Below, in pieces: positions 28,137 to 37,080 of a DNA stretch of 64,000 nucleotides. The DNA comes from Flammeovirga aprica JL-4. GTDB taxonomy: Bacteria > Bacteroidota > Bacteroidia > Cytophagales > Flammeovirgaceae. The notes below the pieces were generated by a model. The model did not search any database, was not told where the DNA came from, and was given only the letters and a program-made list of their open reading frames with translations. The first letter of the stretch is position 1; each line of letters begins with the position of its first letter. The DNA is taken from assembly GCF_012844305.1 (NCBI RefSeq), contig NZ_JABANE010000036.1:1-64000 (forward strand), written 5' to 3'. A program made the translations under genes and the position numbers.

Positions 28137-30053
28137 ATGAAGAAAGTATTAATTAGCACCTGGTTGATATTGCTCTTTTATTCTTCGGTGTTTGCCCAAG
28201 GAAAAGGAGAATTTAAAATTTATCCCAACGAAAAGAAACAGGAAGTTTGGGGCATTGGGTTTGAAATTCAAAGTGATGCCATCGGTTCTGGAAATACAGG
28301 ATTACCTGAAGACAGTATAGTTTCTGTCCCTTATGGACTAACTGTAAAAGAACGAGAGCGGTTTGCCAAGGAGATGTTGAAAGGTTTTCGTTTTTGCCGT
28401 GTTGCAGGTGGTTTATACTGGAGAGGAACAGATCAAGAACAAAAGCAATTACAGCCTCGATGGTCTACCCAACTAGAGGAAATAAAAGAGATGATGGACC
28501 TTGCCGGTGTAGAAGGTGTCTCTTTAGAATATTGGTCACCTACTCCTTATTGGAAAGCCAATTCGAGCTATCTAGGTACAAGTGATAAAGACATTTATAA
28601 TACACTGAGATGTTTTGGACCTGATTTCAAAGATGATCCTATTTATAAAGGAGACACGACCCGTTTTTTACAAGAGTTTGCTGAGGCGTGCGTCAATGAT
28701 ATCAAGACTTTGCAACAGGCTGGTATAAAAACCGTACAATGGGGATTGCAAAATGAACCTTGGGTATCGAATAATCAAAGGTACTCTTCCTGCAGGTATG
28801 GCAAGGCCGAAGATTATGTGACAGCTTATACAGCAACGGCTTCAAAAGTGAGAGCTTACGATCCATCTATTTTACTTTTGAGTGATACAGAAACAGCTTT
28901 TCCAAGAAAAATTGCCGTAGGGATGCACCGACCTGAAGTAGCTGACTTAGTAGATGCTTATGCTGTACATACCATTGGCTGGGATTCAGAATCGGTAAAG
29001 AAAGTCGGAAAGAAAATTGAAGAGGAGTTGCCCAAACGCCCTTGGTTTCAAAATGAATACGAATACCTTAGTGGTGAAGCTACTCCTGAAAGATGTCTGA
29101 ATAATGTACAACACATCATGAACTCTTTTCAGCTAGTGGGTAACCCGACTTGGTATTGGATTCATGCTTTAAAACCTTTCAAAAATTCAGAGGCAAGTGG
29201 TTATTCTCTTGGTTTCTGGAAAGCATTAAACTCAGAGAAGAAAGAAATGAATGAGGCCTACCAACGTTGGCAAGGAGGCCCTGAGATTCAAGAAATGTCT
29301 GCGGAGTTTAAGGCAATGGAATTTGTCAATGTCACAAGAAAATCAGCTAAAAAACCAGGAAGGGACTTCAATTTTATTTTAGGTCAAGAAACCATGGTGT
29401 ACTTAGTGGTAGATCAACACGGTGATTATGTGCCTGAAGATAAATGGATCAAAACAAATAAAGTAATCAAAAGGGAGGGAGGAACGGACGTTGTTTACAC
29501 CTGCATTTTGAAAAAAGGCAAACATCAAATCCCATCGCATACCGGACAAAAAGATGAAACTTATGGTGCTCCTCATGCCTTGTTTTTAGATAAAACTGGC
29601 CATAAAAACTTTGCCCTTGAGGTAGGCGTCAACAGCCCAATGAAAATAAGGTCTAATGCGATGAAACTTGAAAAAGCAGCAGCAACCATGAAACCAGGAC
29701 ATTGGATTTATAATGATTACAATTGGAATGCTGTAGGTAGTTTTATCAAACATATGCCATGGAATTCTACCGTATTGAAAGTGGAAGAAAGTGAATATAA
29801 TAAAGATGCTCGAATACTGGTATTTGAAAGACCGAACGGAAAAAGAACAATTGTGATTTCAAATCGAACTGGAGGCGACTATGATTTTACTATTGATACA
29901 CAATGTTCATCAAAATCGAAATGGAAAGTGTATCGTTATACACCTTATGATAGAGGTGAAAATTCTATGGGTGTGAAAATGGGAATCTTCAAAGGAAAAG
30001 AAATTAAAGCCACATTACCTCATTTAAGCTGGGAATTTTGGGAAGAAAAGTAA
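28137..30053 (+). CDS. Secreted clan GH-A glycoside hydrolase (GH30-related?)
   Basis: The 638-residue protein has a signal peptide (cleavage near SSVFAQ), a TIM barrel (about 25-370) and a C-terminal beta-rich domain. E207 in QWGLQNEPW is the predicted acid/base and E307 in RPWFQNEYEYLSG the nucleophile, the spacing and context of clan GH-A. It looks distantly GH30-like but the EYEYLSG nucleophile block is unusual, so another GH-A family is possible. The substrate is unknown; the locus suggests a galactan. It ends the long run from SusC, 9 bp behind a sulfatase. Confidence 0.7.
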   Translation: MKKVLISTWLILLFYSSVFAQGKGEFKIYPNEKKQEVWGIGFEIQSDAIGSGNTGLPEDSIVSVPYGLTVKERERFAKEMLKGFRFCRVAGGLYWRGTDQEQKQLQPRWSTQLEEIKEMMDLAGVEGVSLEYWSPTPYWKANSSYLGTSDKDIYNTLRCFGPDFKDDPIYKGDTTRFLQEFAEACVNDIKTLQQAGIKTVQWGLQNEPWVSNNQRYSSCRYGKAEDYVTAYTATASKVRAYDPSILLLSDTETAFPRKIAVGMHRPEVADLVDAYAVHTIGWDSESVKKVGKKIEEELPKRPWFQNEYEYLSGEATPERCLNNVQHIMNSFQLVGNPTWYWIHALKPFKNSEASGYSLGFWKALNSEKKEMNEAYQRWQGGPEIQEMSAEFKAMEFVNVTRKSAKKPGRDFNFILGQETMVYLVVDQHGDYVPEDKWIKTNKVIKREGGTDVVYTCILKKGKHQIPSHTGQKDETYGAPHALFLDKTGHKNFALEVGVNSPMKIRSNAMKLEKAAATMKPGHWIYNDYNWNAVGSFIKHMPWNSTVLKVEESEYNKDARILVFERPNGKRTIVISNRTGGDYDFTIDTQCSSKSKWKVYRYTPYDRGENSMGVKMGIFKGKEIKATLPHLSWEFWEEK

Positions 30054-30154
30054 TTGCTTCTTCTTAGCTGGATTGTGATTAATATACTTTGATAATAACT
30101 ACTTGTGAAACTGATAGATGTGTAAATAAAAAATGTATTTCCTACATTATTTTT

Positions 30155-30192
30155 TTTGATTTTAAAAACAAGTTGCTATATTAGCAATATAA
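30155..30192 (+). promoter_or_regulatory. PUL promoter with palindromic operator, site 3 (GH16)
   Basis: TTGCTATATTAGCAA at 30173-30187 is identical to the other two sites, and the match extends to the full 20-mer. TTTG at 30155-30158 is a consensus -33 box, 18 bp before the -7-like TATATTAG (30177-30184). This is the best promoter match of the three. The palindrome ends 23 bp before the GH16 start. Confidence 0.68.
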
Positions 30193-30210
30193 ATACTTTT
30201 TAAGCATAAG

Positions 30211-31050
30211 ATGAAGAGCAATCATTTTCTCTATTTACTGACAGTCTTATTTTTTTTAATTACAAGTTGCGAACAACAATCAGACATCGATTATTCATTG
30301 TATGAATTGAAGTTTGAAGACAACTTTGATGGGGATCAACTTGATCTTAAAAAATGGGCGTATCGTACTGACAATAAGCATAGAAGCATTCAACAAAAAG
30401 AAAATGTTGAGGTCAATGATGGGTATCTTACACTTCATTTGAAACAATTGTCTCAACCATTAAAAGGGAAGTTAGCAACTGGAGCAGGTATTGTTTCTAG
30501 AGAGCGTTTTCGATATGGTTATTATGAGGTGAGGGCCAAGTTGGGTAATGGTGTGGATAGTGATCAAGACGGTGAAGTGGATGAAGGTTGGCATCACTCT
30601 TTTTGGGCCATGGCGGCTGAAATTGAAGGAGATGAGGTGGCGACTACCTACCCTGGGATTAGAAGAACCGAAATTGATTGTTTTGAAAATTCCAGTGAAC
30701 ATGGAGAAGATCCAGGACAAAAAGGTTTAAACCGTTTTACACAGCATGTCATCATTTGGGATGAAAAAGGGAAAGAGGTAGGCAGGCTTCCTAAACCTCC
30801 ATCAGACCTCACTAAGATTGACGGTTTTCAAGCTATTGATTGGCATACTTATGCTTTTGAATGGACTGAAGAAACGCTTCGCTTTTTTGTAGATGGTGTA
30901 GAAACACATAAAACATCATATCCTGCTTCTCAATATGAACATGATTTTATCAATGTATGGCTAAGTGCAATATCAGCAAATTGGAACAAAGACGGTGCTG
31001 AAGATAGTCATGCCATCTATGATTATTTTAGATATTATAGTTTTAAATAA
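30211..31050 (+). CDS. GH16 endo-glycosidase, lipoprotein
   Basis: The lipobox FLITSC is followed by EQQSD, an acidic stretch compatible with surface export. The concanavalin-like GH16 fold is seen from FEDNFDG (about 35) to the end. The catalytic EXDXXE is EIDCFE, with E154 the nucleophile, D156 the assistant and E159 the acid/base. Residues 116-125 (DSDQDGEVDE) form a DxDxDG calcium-loop-like insert just before the conserved tryptophan-rich strand; most GH16 enzymes lack it. The length of 279 residues is normal. Agarase, porphyranase, carrageenase or laminarinase activity cannot be told apart by eye. It has its own copy of the PUL promoter, so it may be the surface endo-enzyme. Confidence 0.9.
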   Translation: MKSNHFLYLLTVLFFLITSCEQQSDIDYSLYELKFEDNFDGDQLDLKKWAYRTDNKHRSIQQKENVEVNDGYLTLHLKQLSQPLKGKLATGAGIVSRERFRYGYYEVRAKLGNGVDSDQDGEVDEGWHHSFWAMAAEIEGDEVATTYPGIRRTEIDCFENSSEHGEDPGQKGLNRFTQHVIIWDEKGKEVGRLPKPPSDLTKIDGFQAIDWHTYAFEWTEETLRFFVDGVETHKTSYPASQYEHDFINVWLSAISANWNKDGAEDSHAIYDYFRYYSFK

Positions 31051-31233
31051 CATACCCTTAATCTAAACAAATAATGTTTTTGTAAACTTGATTTGTCATT
31101 TACTATTAATAGTTAGTAGATTTTGAAAAGTGTAGTTACTGCTAGGTAATAATAGATGAAAATTGAGTTCACAATAAGTACTAGGTTAAAGAAGATTGAT
31201 ATTTTGAATATATAGAAATGTAGGTTTATTAAG

Positions 31234-31247
31234 TTGCTACATTACAA
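31234..31247 (+). promoter_or_regulatory. Degenerate copy of the PUL palindrome
   Basis: TTGCTACATTACAA differs from the TTGCTATATTAGCAA core by one substitution and one missing base. It lies about 400 bp before the 1688-residue protein gene and lacks a good -33 box, so it may be a weakened site or a chance match. Confidence 0.3.
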
Positions 31248-31435
31248 TGTCTCTACTCTATCTTTTTTTATAAAAAGTCATTATTCTGAATATTAATTAT
31301 TAGGGATATCGTTTTGTATCATCTTTTCAAACTACCACATTCTTAATTTATAATATCTTTTTTCTTTTTCTTGGTCCTTGAACTATTCTGTAAACTAAGT
31401 AATTTGAATAATTGTGATTTTTAGAAATCAGAAGA

Positions 31436-31511
31436 TTTCTGATAATCAGCAGGACACGAATGAAATATAGTTTTTGACTTCTAAGCCTTGAATTTTTTGC
31501 TTCAAGACAAA
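31436..31511 (-). repeat. Interspersed repeat, copy 2 (short form)
   Basis: On the minus strand this matches copy 1 at 63-317 but lacks about 160 internal bases. The arm 31436-31464 matches 288-316 and the arm 31471-31503 matches 83-115. The two copies are inverted relative to each other and bracket most of the PUL. Confidence 0.6.
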
Positions 31512-31645
31512 AATGAATAAGAAGGAAGCTTGGAAGTAGAACATAAAAAGCTTGTAGCAATGTCGATTACATGTTACCGATAATTTAGTTTACAATGTAT
31601 TGAATTATAGACAAACATAATTTTTTAATATAAATACTCTTTAGT

Positions 31646-34600
31646 ATGAAATTTGGAAATAAACTACTCTTATTTTGCGTAGTGCTTATTTTCCCTGTTT
31701 TGTCATGGGCACAAGCAGGAAAGGGAGGTACTTTGATTACGCAGCGTGCAGGTATGAACCTCAATAACAATTATGGGGATGACAATACCAAGACGGATTG
31801 GCAAGGATTCAGAATCATCCAAGAAAAATCCATCACAGAAAGTCTAACTGCTTTAGACGAACAGCTTCAAGAACCAATCACCAATTACCGAGTAGGTTTC
31901 TCAAGACCTATGATTGACGGGGATGTTGATCCTAATGATATGACGGATTGGTTAGACGGAATTGGGGAAATCATTAACATGGAAGGTCCTCAGAAATATG
32001 TTTTAGTGTGTTTCTGGGCAAATCCAAAAGTAGGATATGCTGATGATCCGGGCCCAGACCATGATACACGTTACTGGCAAGAGGCTTTAGATTCACTAGA
32101 AGACAGAGGTTATCTGGATTATGTAAGTGGATGGGAAATCCAAAACGAACCCGCAAATGGGAATACTTCAACACAAGATACTGCTTGGAGAGATTATGTA
32201 CGTAAGATTTGGAAAAACATTGGAGGACACTCAAATACTTCTTGGTCAGCCATTGAAAAAGATGAAGCTATTAGAGCTGAAATCAGTGCGAAATGGTTTA
32301 ACAAACCTATCCTAGTAAGCGGTACTGTATATGGCCAAAGATTCCCTTCTGTTTTAGTAGACGGATTAAAAGCATTGGATAATATTGTATGGGTAGTTCA
32401 CACTTACCCTCGTTATGTATCAAATAACTTTTCAACTTACCCTGAAAGAGAAGCATGGGGAGTGGAAGAATGGGAAGCTAAATTTAAAGAAGTTTGGGAT
32501 CAAAACTTTGCTGCATTAGATCACAATTATGTTATTACTGAGATCGGAAATTCAAAGTACGATTGTGACCTTGTGAATAACGGTGGAAAGCCTGATGGTT
32601 TAGACTCAGAGATGATCCGTTCGGCAGGATATTTAAAAGCGGCTAATGAGTATTTTGGAAAAGAAACAAATACTTCAGTTTTCTGGTATACTGGATTTCA
32701 CTGGGGTGATATTGGTGTAGGAAGCCCTGATGGTTCATTTAGAATATCAACATTAAATAGTGCAAAGGCAGTACTTCATGCAGAGTTTTGTGGTTTACCT
32801 GCATTGCCTACAGGTTTAATAAATGTAGCTTTAGAAAAAACAGTAACAGTAGACTCAGAATTAAAAGAAAGTTACGGTGGTGCTAATGCTGTAGACGGTG
32901 ATAATATTAATAATTCAAGCAGATGGTTATCAAAAACAAATGATGAAGAACACTGGTTAGAAGTAGATTTAGGAGGAACATTTGATATTGAAGCATTTGC
33001 TTTCTGGACAGGTTTTGCCGGTTATAAAAACCCAATTCAGCAGTTCTCATTCCAATATGAAAAAGATGGTGCTTGGGTAGATATTGTAACGGAAGATAAT
33101 AACGATAATGCGGCTTACAGAAATGTTTTTGATGTGGTTACTGCAAGTAAAGTGAGGTTATATGTTCCTGCTTACGCAGACAATGATGTAAAACTTTTTG
33201 AATTAGAAGTTTACGTATCAGATGGAACACCTCAGGCTCCAGAAACTTTTTCATATGAAGTAGATGAAAATACACACGTAACACTTTCATGGAACATCGA
33301 TGATCCTAAGGCTGAAGGCGTTGTAATCGAGCGTTCAAATGCAGGAGAAGAGGCTTTTGAAGTATTGTATAATGGAGATTTGACAGTAACATCATATAAA
33401 GATGAAACGTCAGTTTTAGGAGAAGTATACGACTATAGAATTCATTCAACGAATACTGCTGGTGTATCTCCTTTCAAAACATTGACGATAGATTTGACAC
33501 CACGTTTAGTGACTCCATCAGAGTTTAAGGCTGAGATGAAAAATAGTACAGCAGCGACTTTAACTTGGACTAAAATTGAAGAGGAAAAGGAAAATGTAGG
33601 TCTTCGTCTAGAAAGAAGAATTCAAGGAGAGGCTGAGTATACTTTAGTTGCGGAGTTATCAAATACTGATTCGGTTTATGTGGATACTGATTTAGTAGCT
33701 GAGAGTATCTATGAATATATTATTTATGGTTACGCTGGTGACTTTAGTTCAGAAGGAGCTGAGGCGTCTGTTTTAGTCACTAAATGGATTAATGTAGCAT
33801 TAAATAAAACGACTGAAACTTCTACTGTTGATGGCTCAAAAGATGGTTCTCGTGCTGTAGATGGAGATATTATTGATAATGGAAGCCGTTGGGTATCATC
33901 AAATAGTGGTGAAGAGCAATGGATTACTGTAGACTTAGGAGCGGAATATGATATTCAAGCAATGGGACTTTGGACAGGTGGATCTGGTATTTACGATAAG
34001 CCAAATACACAGTTCAGCTTCCAGTATTTTAAAGATGATCAGTGGATGGATATAATCTCTGAAACTAACAATACTACAGCAGCTTACTTTAAAGAATTTG
34101 AAAAAGTAAAGACAGGTAAAGTAAGATACTATGTACCGGCTTATGCTGATAATAGAGTAAGACTTTATGAGATCATGGTTTACGTAGAGGAGCGTCTTCC
34201 AAATGCACCTACAACTTTAGAAGTATCCGTAAACGAAAATATGCAAGTTGATTTATCTTGGGCAGATGTTGAAGATGTAATGGGGTATGAGTTTGTAATC
34301 GAAAGATCAATAAAGGGAGAAAACAACTTTGTTGAAGTGCAAGTGATACAGGAGAATTTAGTATATACTGACACTACTGTGCAAACAAATACATCGTATG
34401 ACTATCGCCTTTACACAAGAAATAAAGTAGGTAAATCAGAAACATTTGCAACAGCTTCAGCGGATATTGATCCAGTAGTAACTCCTCCAACAGATATCAG
34501 AGTAACGGTGTTAGACCCGACAACTGTGAATTTGACTTGGACGTTGCCCGTGGCAAGTGATCATGATAAAATCATTGTAAGCAGAAAGCTTTCATCAGAA

Positions 34601-36712
34601 GATACTTATACTATAATTGCCACTTTAGGGCAATCAGCAACCTCTTATGAGGATAGTGACTTAGCCGTAGCAACAGAATATATGTATGCAATCCATACTG
34701 AATTGGCAGAATTGAAATCTGAAATTACAGAGGTAACTATTACAACTGAAGCACGTGTTCCTAATTCACCAACTACCTTAGAAGCAGTAGTAAACGCATC
34801 ATTACAAGTAGAATTAACTTGGGCAAATGTTGAGGATGTATTGGATTATAAGTTTGTGATTGAGAGATCTGTAAAAGGAGAAGATAACTTTGTGCAGCTT
34901 CAGGAATTAGATAAAGTATTAGCATTTACTGATGCAGATGTAATGAGAAGTACATCTTATGATTACCGCTTATATACTATGAATAATGTAGGGAAATCTG
35001 AAGCATTTGCATCAGCAACCGTAGACGTTCCAGCATTATTAGCAACTCCTTCAAATTTAGCCGTTACAGCGAAAGGACAAACTTCAGTGAGTTTATCATG
35101 GACTTTACCAGAAGTAAGTGATCATGATCAAGTGATGGTAAGTAGAAAGCTTTCTGGAGATGAAAACTATGAAGTAGTTGCCACTCTTGAAATGAATGAA
35201 ACATCTTACACAGATATTTCTGTAGTAGCAGCAAAAACATATACTTATGCAGTTTACACCGCATTGAATGGTAATTTCTCTGATTCAGTTAATGTAGAGG
35301 TAACAACAGATTTACGTGTTCCAAATTCGCCAACAACTTTAACAGCTTCAGTAAATGAGGCCATGAAAGTGGAATTAGCTTGGACGAATGTTGTCGATGA
35401 ATTGGAGTATGAATTTGTACTTGAAAGATCATTAAAAGACGAGGATAATTTTGTTCAAATCCAGGTACTTGATGGAGTAGTTGAATTTACAGATACAGAC
35501 CTGAACACAAATGCTTCTTACGATTATCGTTTGTATACAATGAATGAGGCAGGAAAGTCAGAAGAATTTGCATCAGCATCTGTAGACGTTCCAGCATTAT
35601 TGGCTGTGCCTGCGAATTTAGAAGTTGTAGAAAAAGGTTTTACTACTGTGAGCTTATCATGGACATTAGCAGACGTGAGTGATCACAATAATGTAGTGGT
35701 CAGCAGAAAGTTATCAACGGAAGAAGATTACACATTAATTTCTACTTTAGAAAAAGAGGCAACGTCATTTGAAGACAGCGAATTAGCATTGGGAACTGAA
35801 TACATTTATGCCATCTACACTTTATTGAATGAAAGCTCATCAGATACTGTCGAGGTTACAGTAACTACAGATTCACGTGTTCCAAGTTCACCAACAGCTT
35901 TAACAGCAGTAGTGGATGAAGAATATGCAGTAGAATTAACTTGGGAAGAGGTAGAAGATGAGTTAGCGTATGAGTTCGTACTTGAAAGAGCTGTAAAAGG
36001 TGAAGACAATTTCGAACAAATTCAATTACTTGATGGAGCGTTATCATATACAGATACAGAGGTAGATATGAATACTTCTTATGATTACCGTCTATATACT
36101 ATGAATGAGTTCGGTAAGTCGGAATCATTTGCCACAGCTTCAGTAACTATTCCAGCTTTAGTTTTGGGAGTCTCTGACTTAGAAGTAGTAGGAAAAGGTC
36201 AAACAACTGTAAGCTTATCATGGGTGTTACCTGAAATGAGCGATCATGATCAAGTGATTGTAAGTAGAAAGCTATTTACAGAAGAGGAATATGTAGTAGT
36301 AGCTACATTAGATCATGATGCAACATCATTCGAAGATACTGGTTTGGAGCTATCAACAGCTTACACTTATGCTATTCATACTGTTCTTGGTGAGCAGAAT
36401 TCTGAAAAAACAGAAGTAACTGTAACTACGGATGCAGTACTTTCAATTGGAGATTTTGAAGAAGCGAAGTTTGTTGTTTACCCGAATCCTTCGTCAGGAC
36501 AATTCTTCATAAAATACACAAAACCTGTTAATGAGGAGATCACTATTACAGTGCTTGATGTGATTGGAAAAACACAAATGCAAGTATTCAGTGGTAACTC
36601 CAACCAACTTTATCAACCATTAGAAGTACGACACCAACTAAGAAGTGGTATTTACTTTATTAGAGTTGATAATAATAAAGAGTCTGAAATCTTCAGAATT
36701 TTAATCAAATAG
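31646..36712 (+). CDS. Secreted multidomain clan GH-A hydrolase with F5/8C, Fn3 repeats and T9SS tail
   Basis: The signal peptide ends near LSWAQ. Residues 25-385 form a TIM barrel with E168 in GWEIQNEP (acid/base) and E299 in YVITEIGN (nucleophile), a clan GH-A hydrolase of unclear family. An F5/8C (CBM32-like) domain is at 392-525, two Fn3 at 530-712 and a second F5/8C at 715-848. Four Fn3-pair units start at residues 851, 1038, 1225 and 1412, exactly 187 residues apart. A type A T9SS sorting domain (1600-1688: FVVYPNPSSGQF, GIYFIRV) ends the protein. It should be secreted by T9SS and anchored to or released from the surface, where it binds and cuts polymer. Confidence 0.85.
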   Translation: MKFGNKLLLFCVVLIFPVLSWAQAGKGGTLITQRAGMNLNNNYGDDNTKTDWQGFRIIQEKSITESLTALDEQLQEPITNYRVGFSRPMIDGDVDPNDMTDWLDGIGEIINMEGPQKYVLVCFWANPKVGYADDPGPDHDTRYWQEALDSLEDRGYLDYVSGWEIQNEPANGNTSTQDTAWRDYVRKIWKNIGGHSNTSWSAIEKDEAIRAEISAKWFNKPILVSGTVYGQRFPSVLVDGLKALDNIVWVVHTYPRYVSNNFSTYPEREAWGVEEWEAKFKEVWDQNFAALDHNYVITEIGNSKYDCDLVNNGGKPDGLDSEMIRSAGYLKAANEYFGKETNTSVFWYTGFHWGDIGVGSPDGSFRISTLNSAKAVLHAEFCGLPALPTGLINVALEKTVTVDSELKESYGGANAVDGDNINNSSRWLSKTNDEEHWLEVDLGGTFDIEAFAFWTGFAGYKNPIQQFSFQYEKDGAWVDIVTEDNNDNAAYRNVFDVVTASKVRLYVPAYADNDVKLFELEVYVSDGTPQAPETFSYEVDENTHVTLSWNIDDPKAEGVVIERSNAGEEAFEVLYNGDLTVTSYKDETSVLGEVYDYRIHSTNTAGVSPFKTLTIDLTPRLVTPSEFKAEMKNSTAATLTWTKIEEEKENVGLRLERRIQGEAEYTLVAELSNTDSVYVDTDLVAESIYEYIIYGYAGDFSSEGAEASVLVTKWINVALNKTTETSTVDGSKDGSRAVDGDIIDNGSRWVSSNSGEEQWITVDLGAEYDIQAMGLWTGGSGIYDKPNTQFSFQYFKDDQWMDIISETNNTTAAYFKEFEKVKTGKVRYYVPAYADNRVRLYEIMVYVEERLPNAPTTLEVSVNENMQVDLSWADVEDVMGYEFVIERSIKGENNFVEVQVIQENLVYTDTTVQTNTSYDYRLYTRNKVGKSETFATASADIDPVVTPPTDIRVTVLDPTTVNLTWTLPVASDHDKIIVSRKLSSEDTYTIIATLGQSATSYEDSDLAVATEYMYAIHTELAELKSEITEVTITTEARVPNSPTTLEAVVNASLQVELTWANVEDVLDYKFVIERSVKGEDNFVQLQELDKVLAFTDADVMRSTSYDYRLYTMNNVGKSEAFASATVDVPALLATPSNLAVTAKGQTSVSLSWTLPEVSDHDQVMVSRKLSGDENYEVVATLEMNETSYTDISVVAAKTYTYAVYTALNGNFSDSVNVEVTTDLRVPNSPTTLTASVNEAMKVELAWTNVVDELEYEFVLERSLKDEDNFVQIQVLDGVVEFTDTDLNTNASYDYRLYTMNEAGKSEEFASASVDVPALLAVPANLEVVEKGFTTVSLSWTLADVSDHNNVVVSRKLSTEEDYTLISTLEKEATSFEDSELALGTEYIYAIYTLLNESSSDTVEVTVTTDSRVPSSPTALTAVVDEEYAVELTWEEVEDELAYEFVLERAVKGEDNFEQIQLLDGALSYTDTEVDMNTSYDYRLYTMNEFGKSESFATASVTIPALVLGVSDLEVVGKGQTTVSLSWVLPEMSDHDQVIVSRKLFTEEEYVVVATLDHDATSFEDTGLELSTAYTYAIHTVLGEQNSEKTEVTVTTDAVLSIGDFEEAKFVVYPNPSSGQFFIKYTKPVNEEITITVLDVIGKTQMQVFSGNSNQLYQPLEVRHQLRSGIYFIRVDNNKESEIFRILIK
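34196..36439 (+). repeat. Four in-frame 561-bp coding repeats (Fn3 pairs)
   Basis: Units begin at 34196, 34757, 35318 and 35879, each 187 codons long, with starts LPNAP, VPNSP, VPNSP and VPSSP. Each holds two Fn3 domains of different type; the second always carries a SDH(D/N) then VSRKL block. Units 2 to 4 are closer to each other than to unit 1, which suggests later duplication and concerted change. Such arrays are prone to copy-number variation. Confidence 0.85.
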
Positions 36713-37079
36713 AGGAACACAAATAAGGACCGACCGCTTTGTTTGAGACTTCTTAAACAAAATACACCCGAGATCTGTATAGACCTCGGGTGTATTGTTT
36801 TATAAATAAAATGTATATAAGTGCATTGTAAACTTGCTTTCGAATAGAATATGTATTTAAGTACTTGGACAGAAGAAGTAGGTTAAAATACCGTGCACCA
36901 CGACTAGATGTCATGAGCTTATGGGAAGCTGTCCCATTTTTCAACTTTCATTGTAAACTTGATATGTCTCAAAGATTTACAGTTTTCAAATTTATTTTAA
37001 TACGAATAATCCAATTTTGAGAAATGAGTTATCTCCCCCAAAGCCCATAAATTCAATTAAAAGAAGACGATAATTGAAT
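36713..37079. other. Intergenic region between convergent genes
   Basis: This stretch separates the end of the PUL from the minus-strand Crp/Fnr gene. It contains the terminator at 36761-36796, the flanking 17-mer (36952-36968) and the minus-strand hairpin at 37050-37080. I see no gene in it. Confidence 0.6.
36761..36800 (+). terminator. Strong terminator at the end of the PUL
   Basis: A perfect 12-bp stem joins 36761-36772 (AATACACCCGAG) with 36785-36796 across a 12-nt loop that can pair three more bases, followed by GTTTTAT. An A-rich tract upstream makes it plausible in both directions. Confidence 0.82.
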
Positions 37080-37080
37080 T
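37050..37080 (-). terminator. Possible terminator of the Crp/Fnr gene
   Basis: AATTCAATTA (37050-37059) and TAATTGAATT (37071-37080) form a perfect 10-bp stem with an 11-nt loop. The stem overlaps the minus-strand stop codon. It is AT-rich and lacks a clear T-run. Confidence 0.4.

Larger units (their letters stand above)
31051..31645. other. Long AT-rich intergenic region before the 1688-residue protein
   Basis: This 595-bp stretch holds no convincing gene. It contains a degenerate PUL-palindrome copy (31234-31247), copy 2 of the interspersed repeat (about 31436-31511), and a 17-mer at 31081-31097 that recurs with one mismatch at 36952-36968, beyond the next gene. The promoter of the next gene is presumably here but I cannot place it. 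Confidence 0.6.

Noticed and set aside
31348..31560. 70-residue minus-strand frame before the giant hydrolase
   Set aside because: It overlaps the interspersed repeat copy and has no coding character beyond being open.
34196..36439. 561-bp direct repeats considered as mobile DNA
   Set aside because: They stay in frame and encode Fn3 domain pairs, so internal gene duplication explains them.
36753..36944. 63-residue minus-strand frame after the giant hydrolase
   Set aside because: It spans the strong PUL terminator hairpin, so translation is unlikely.
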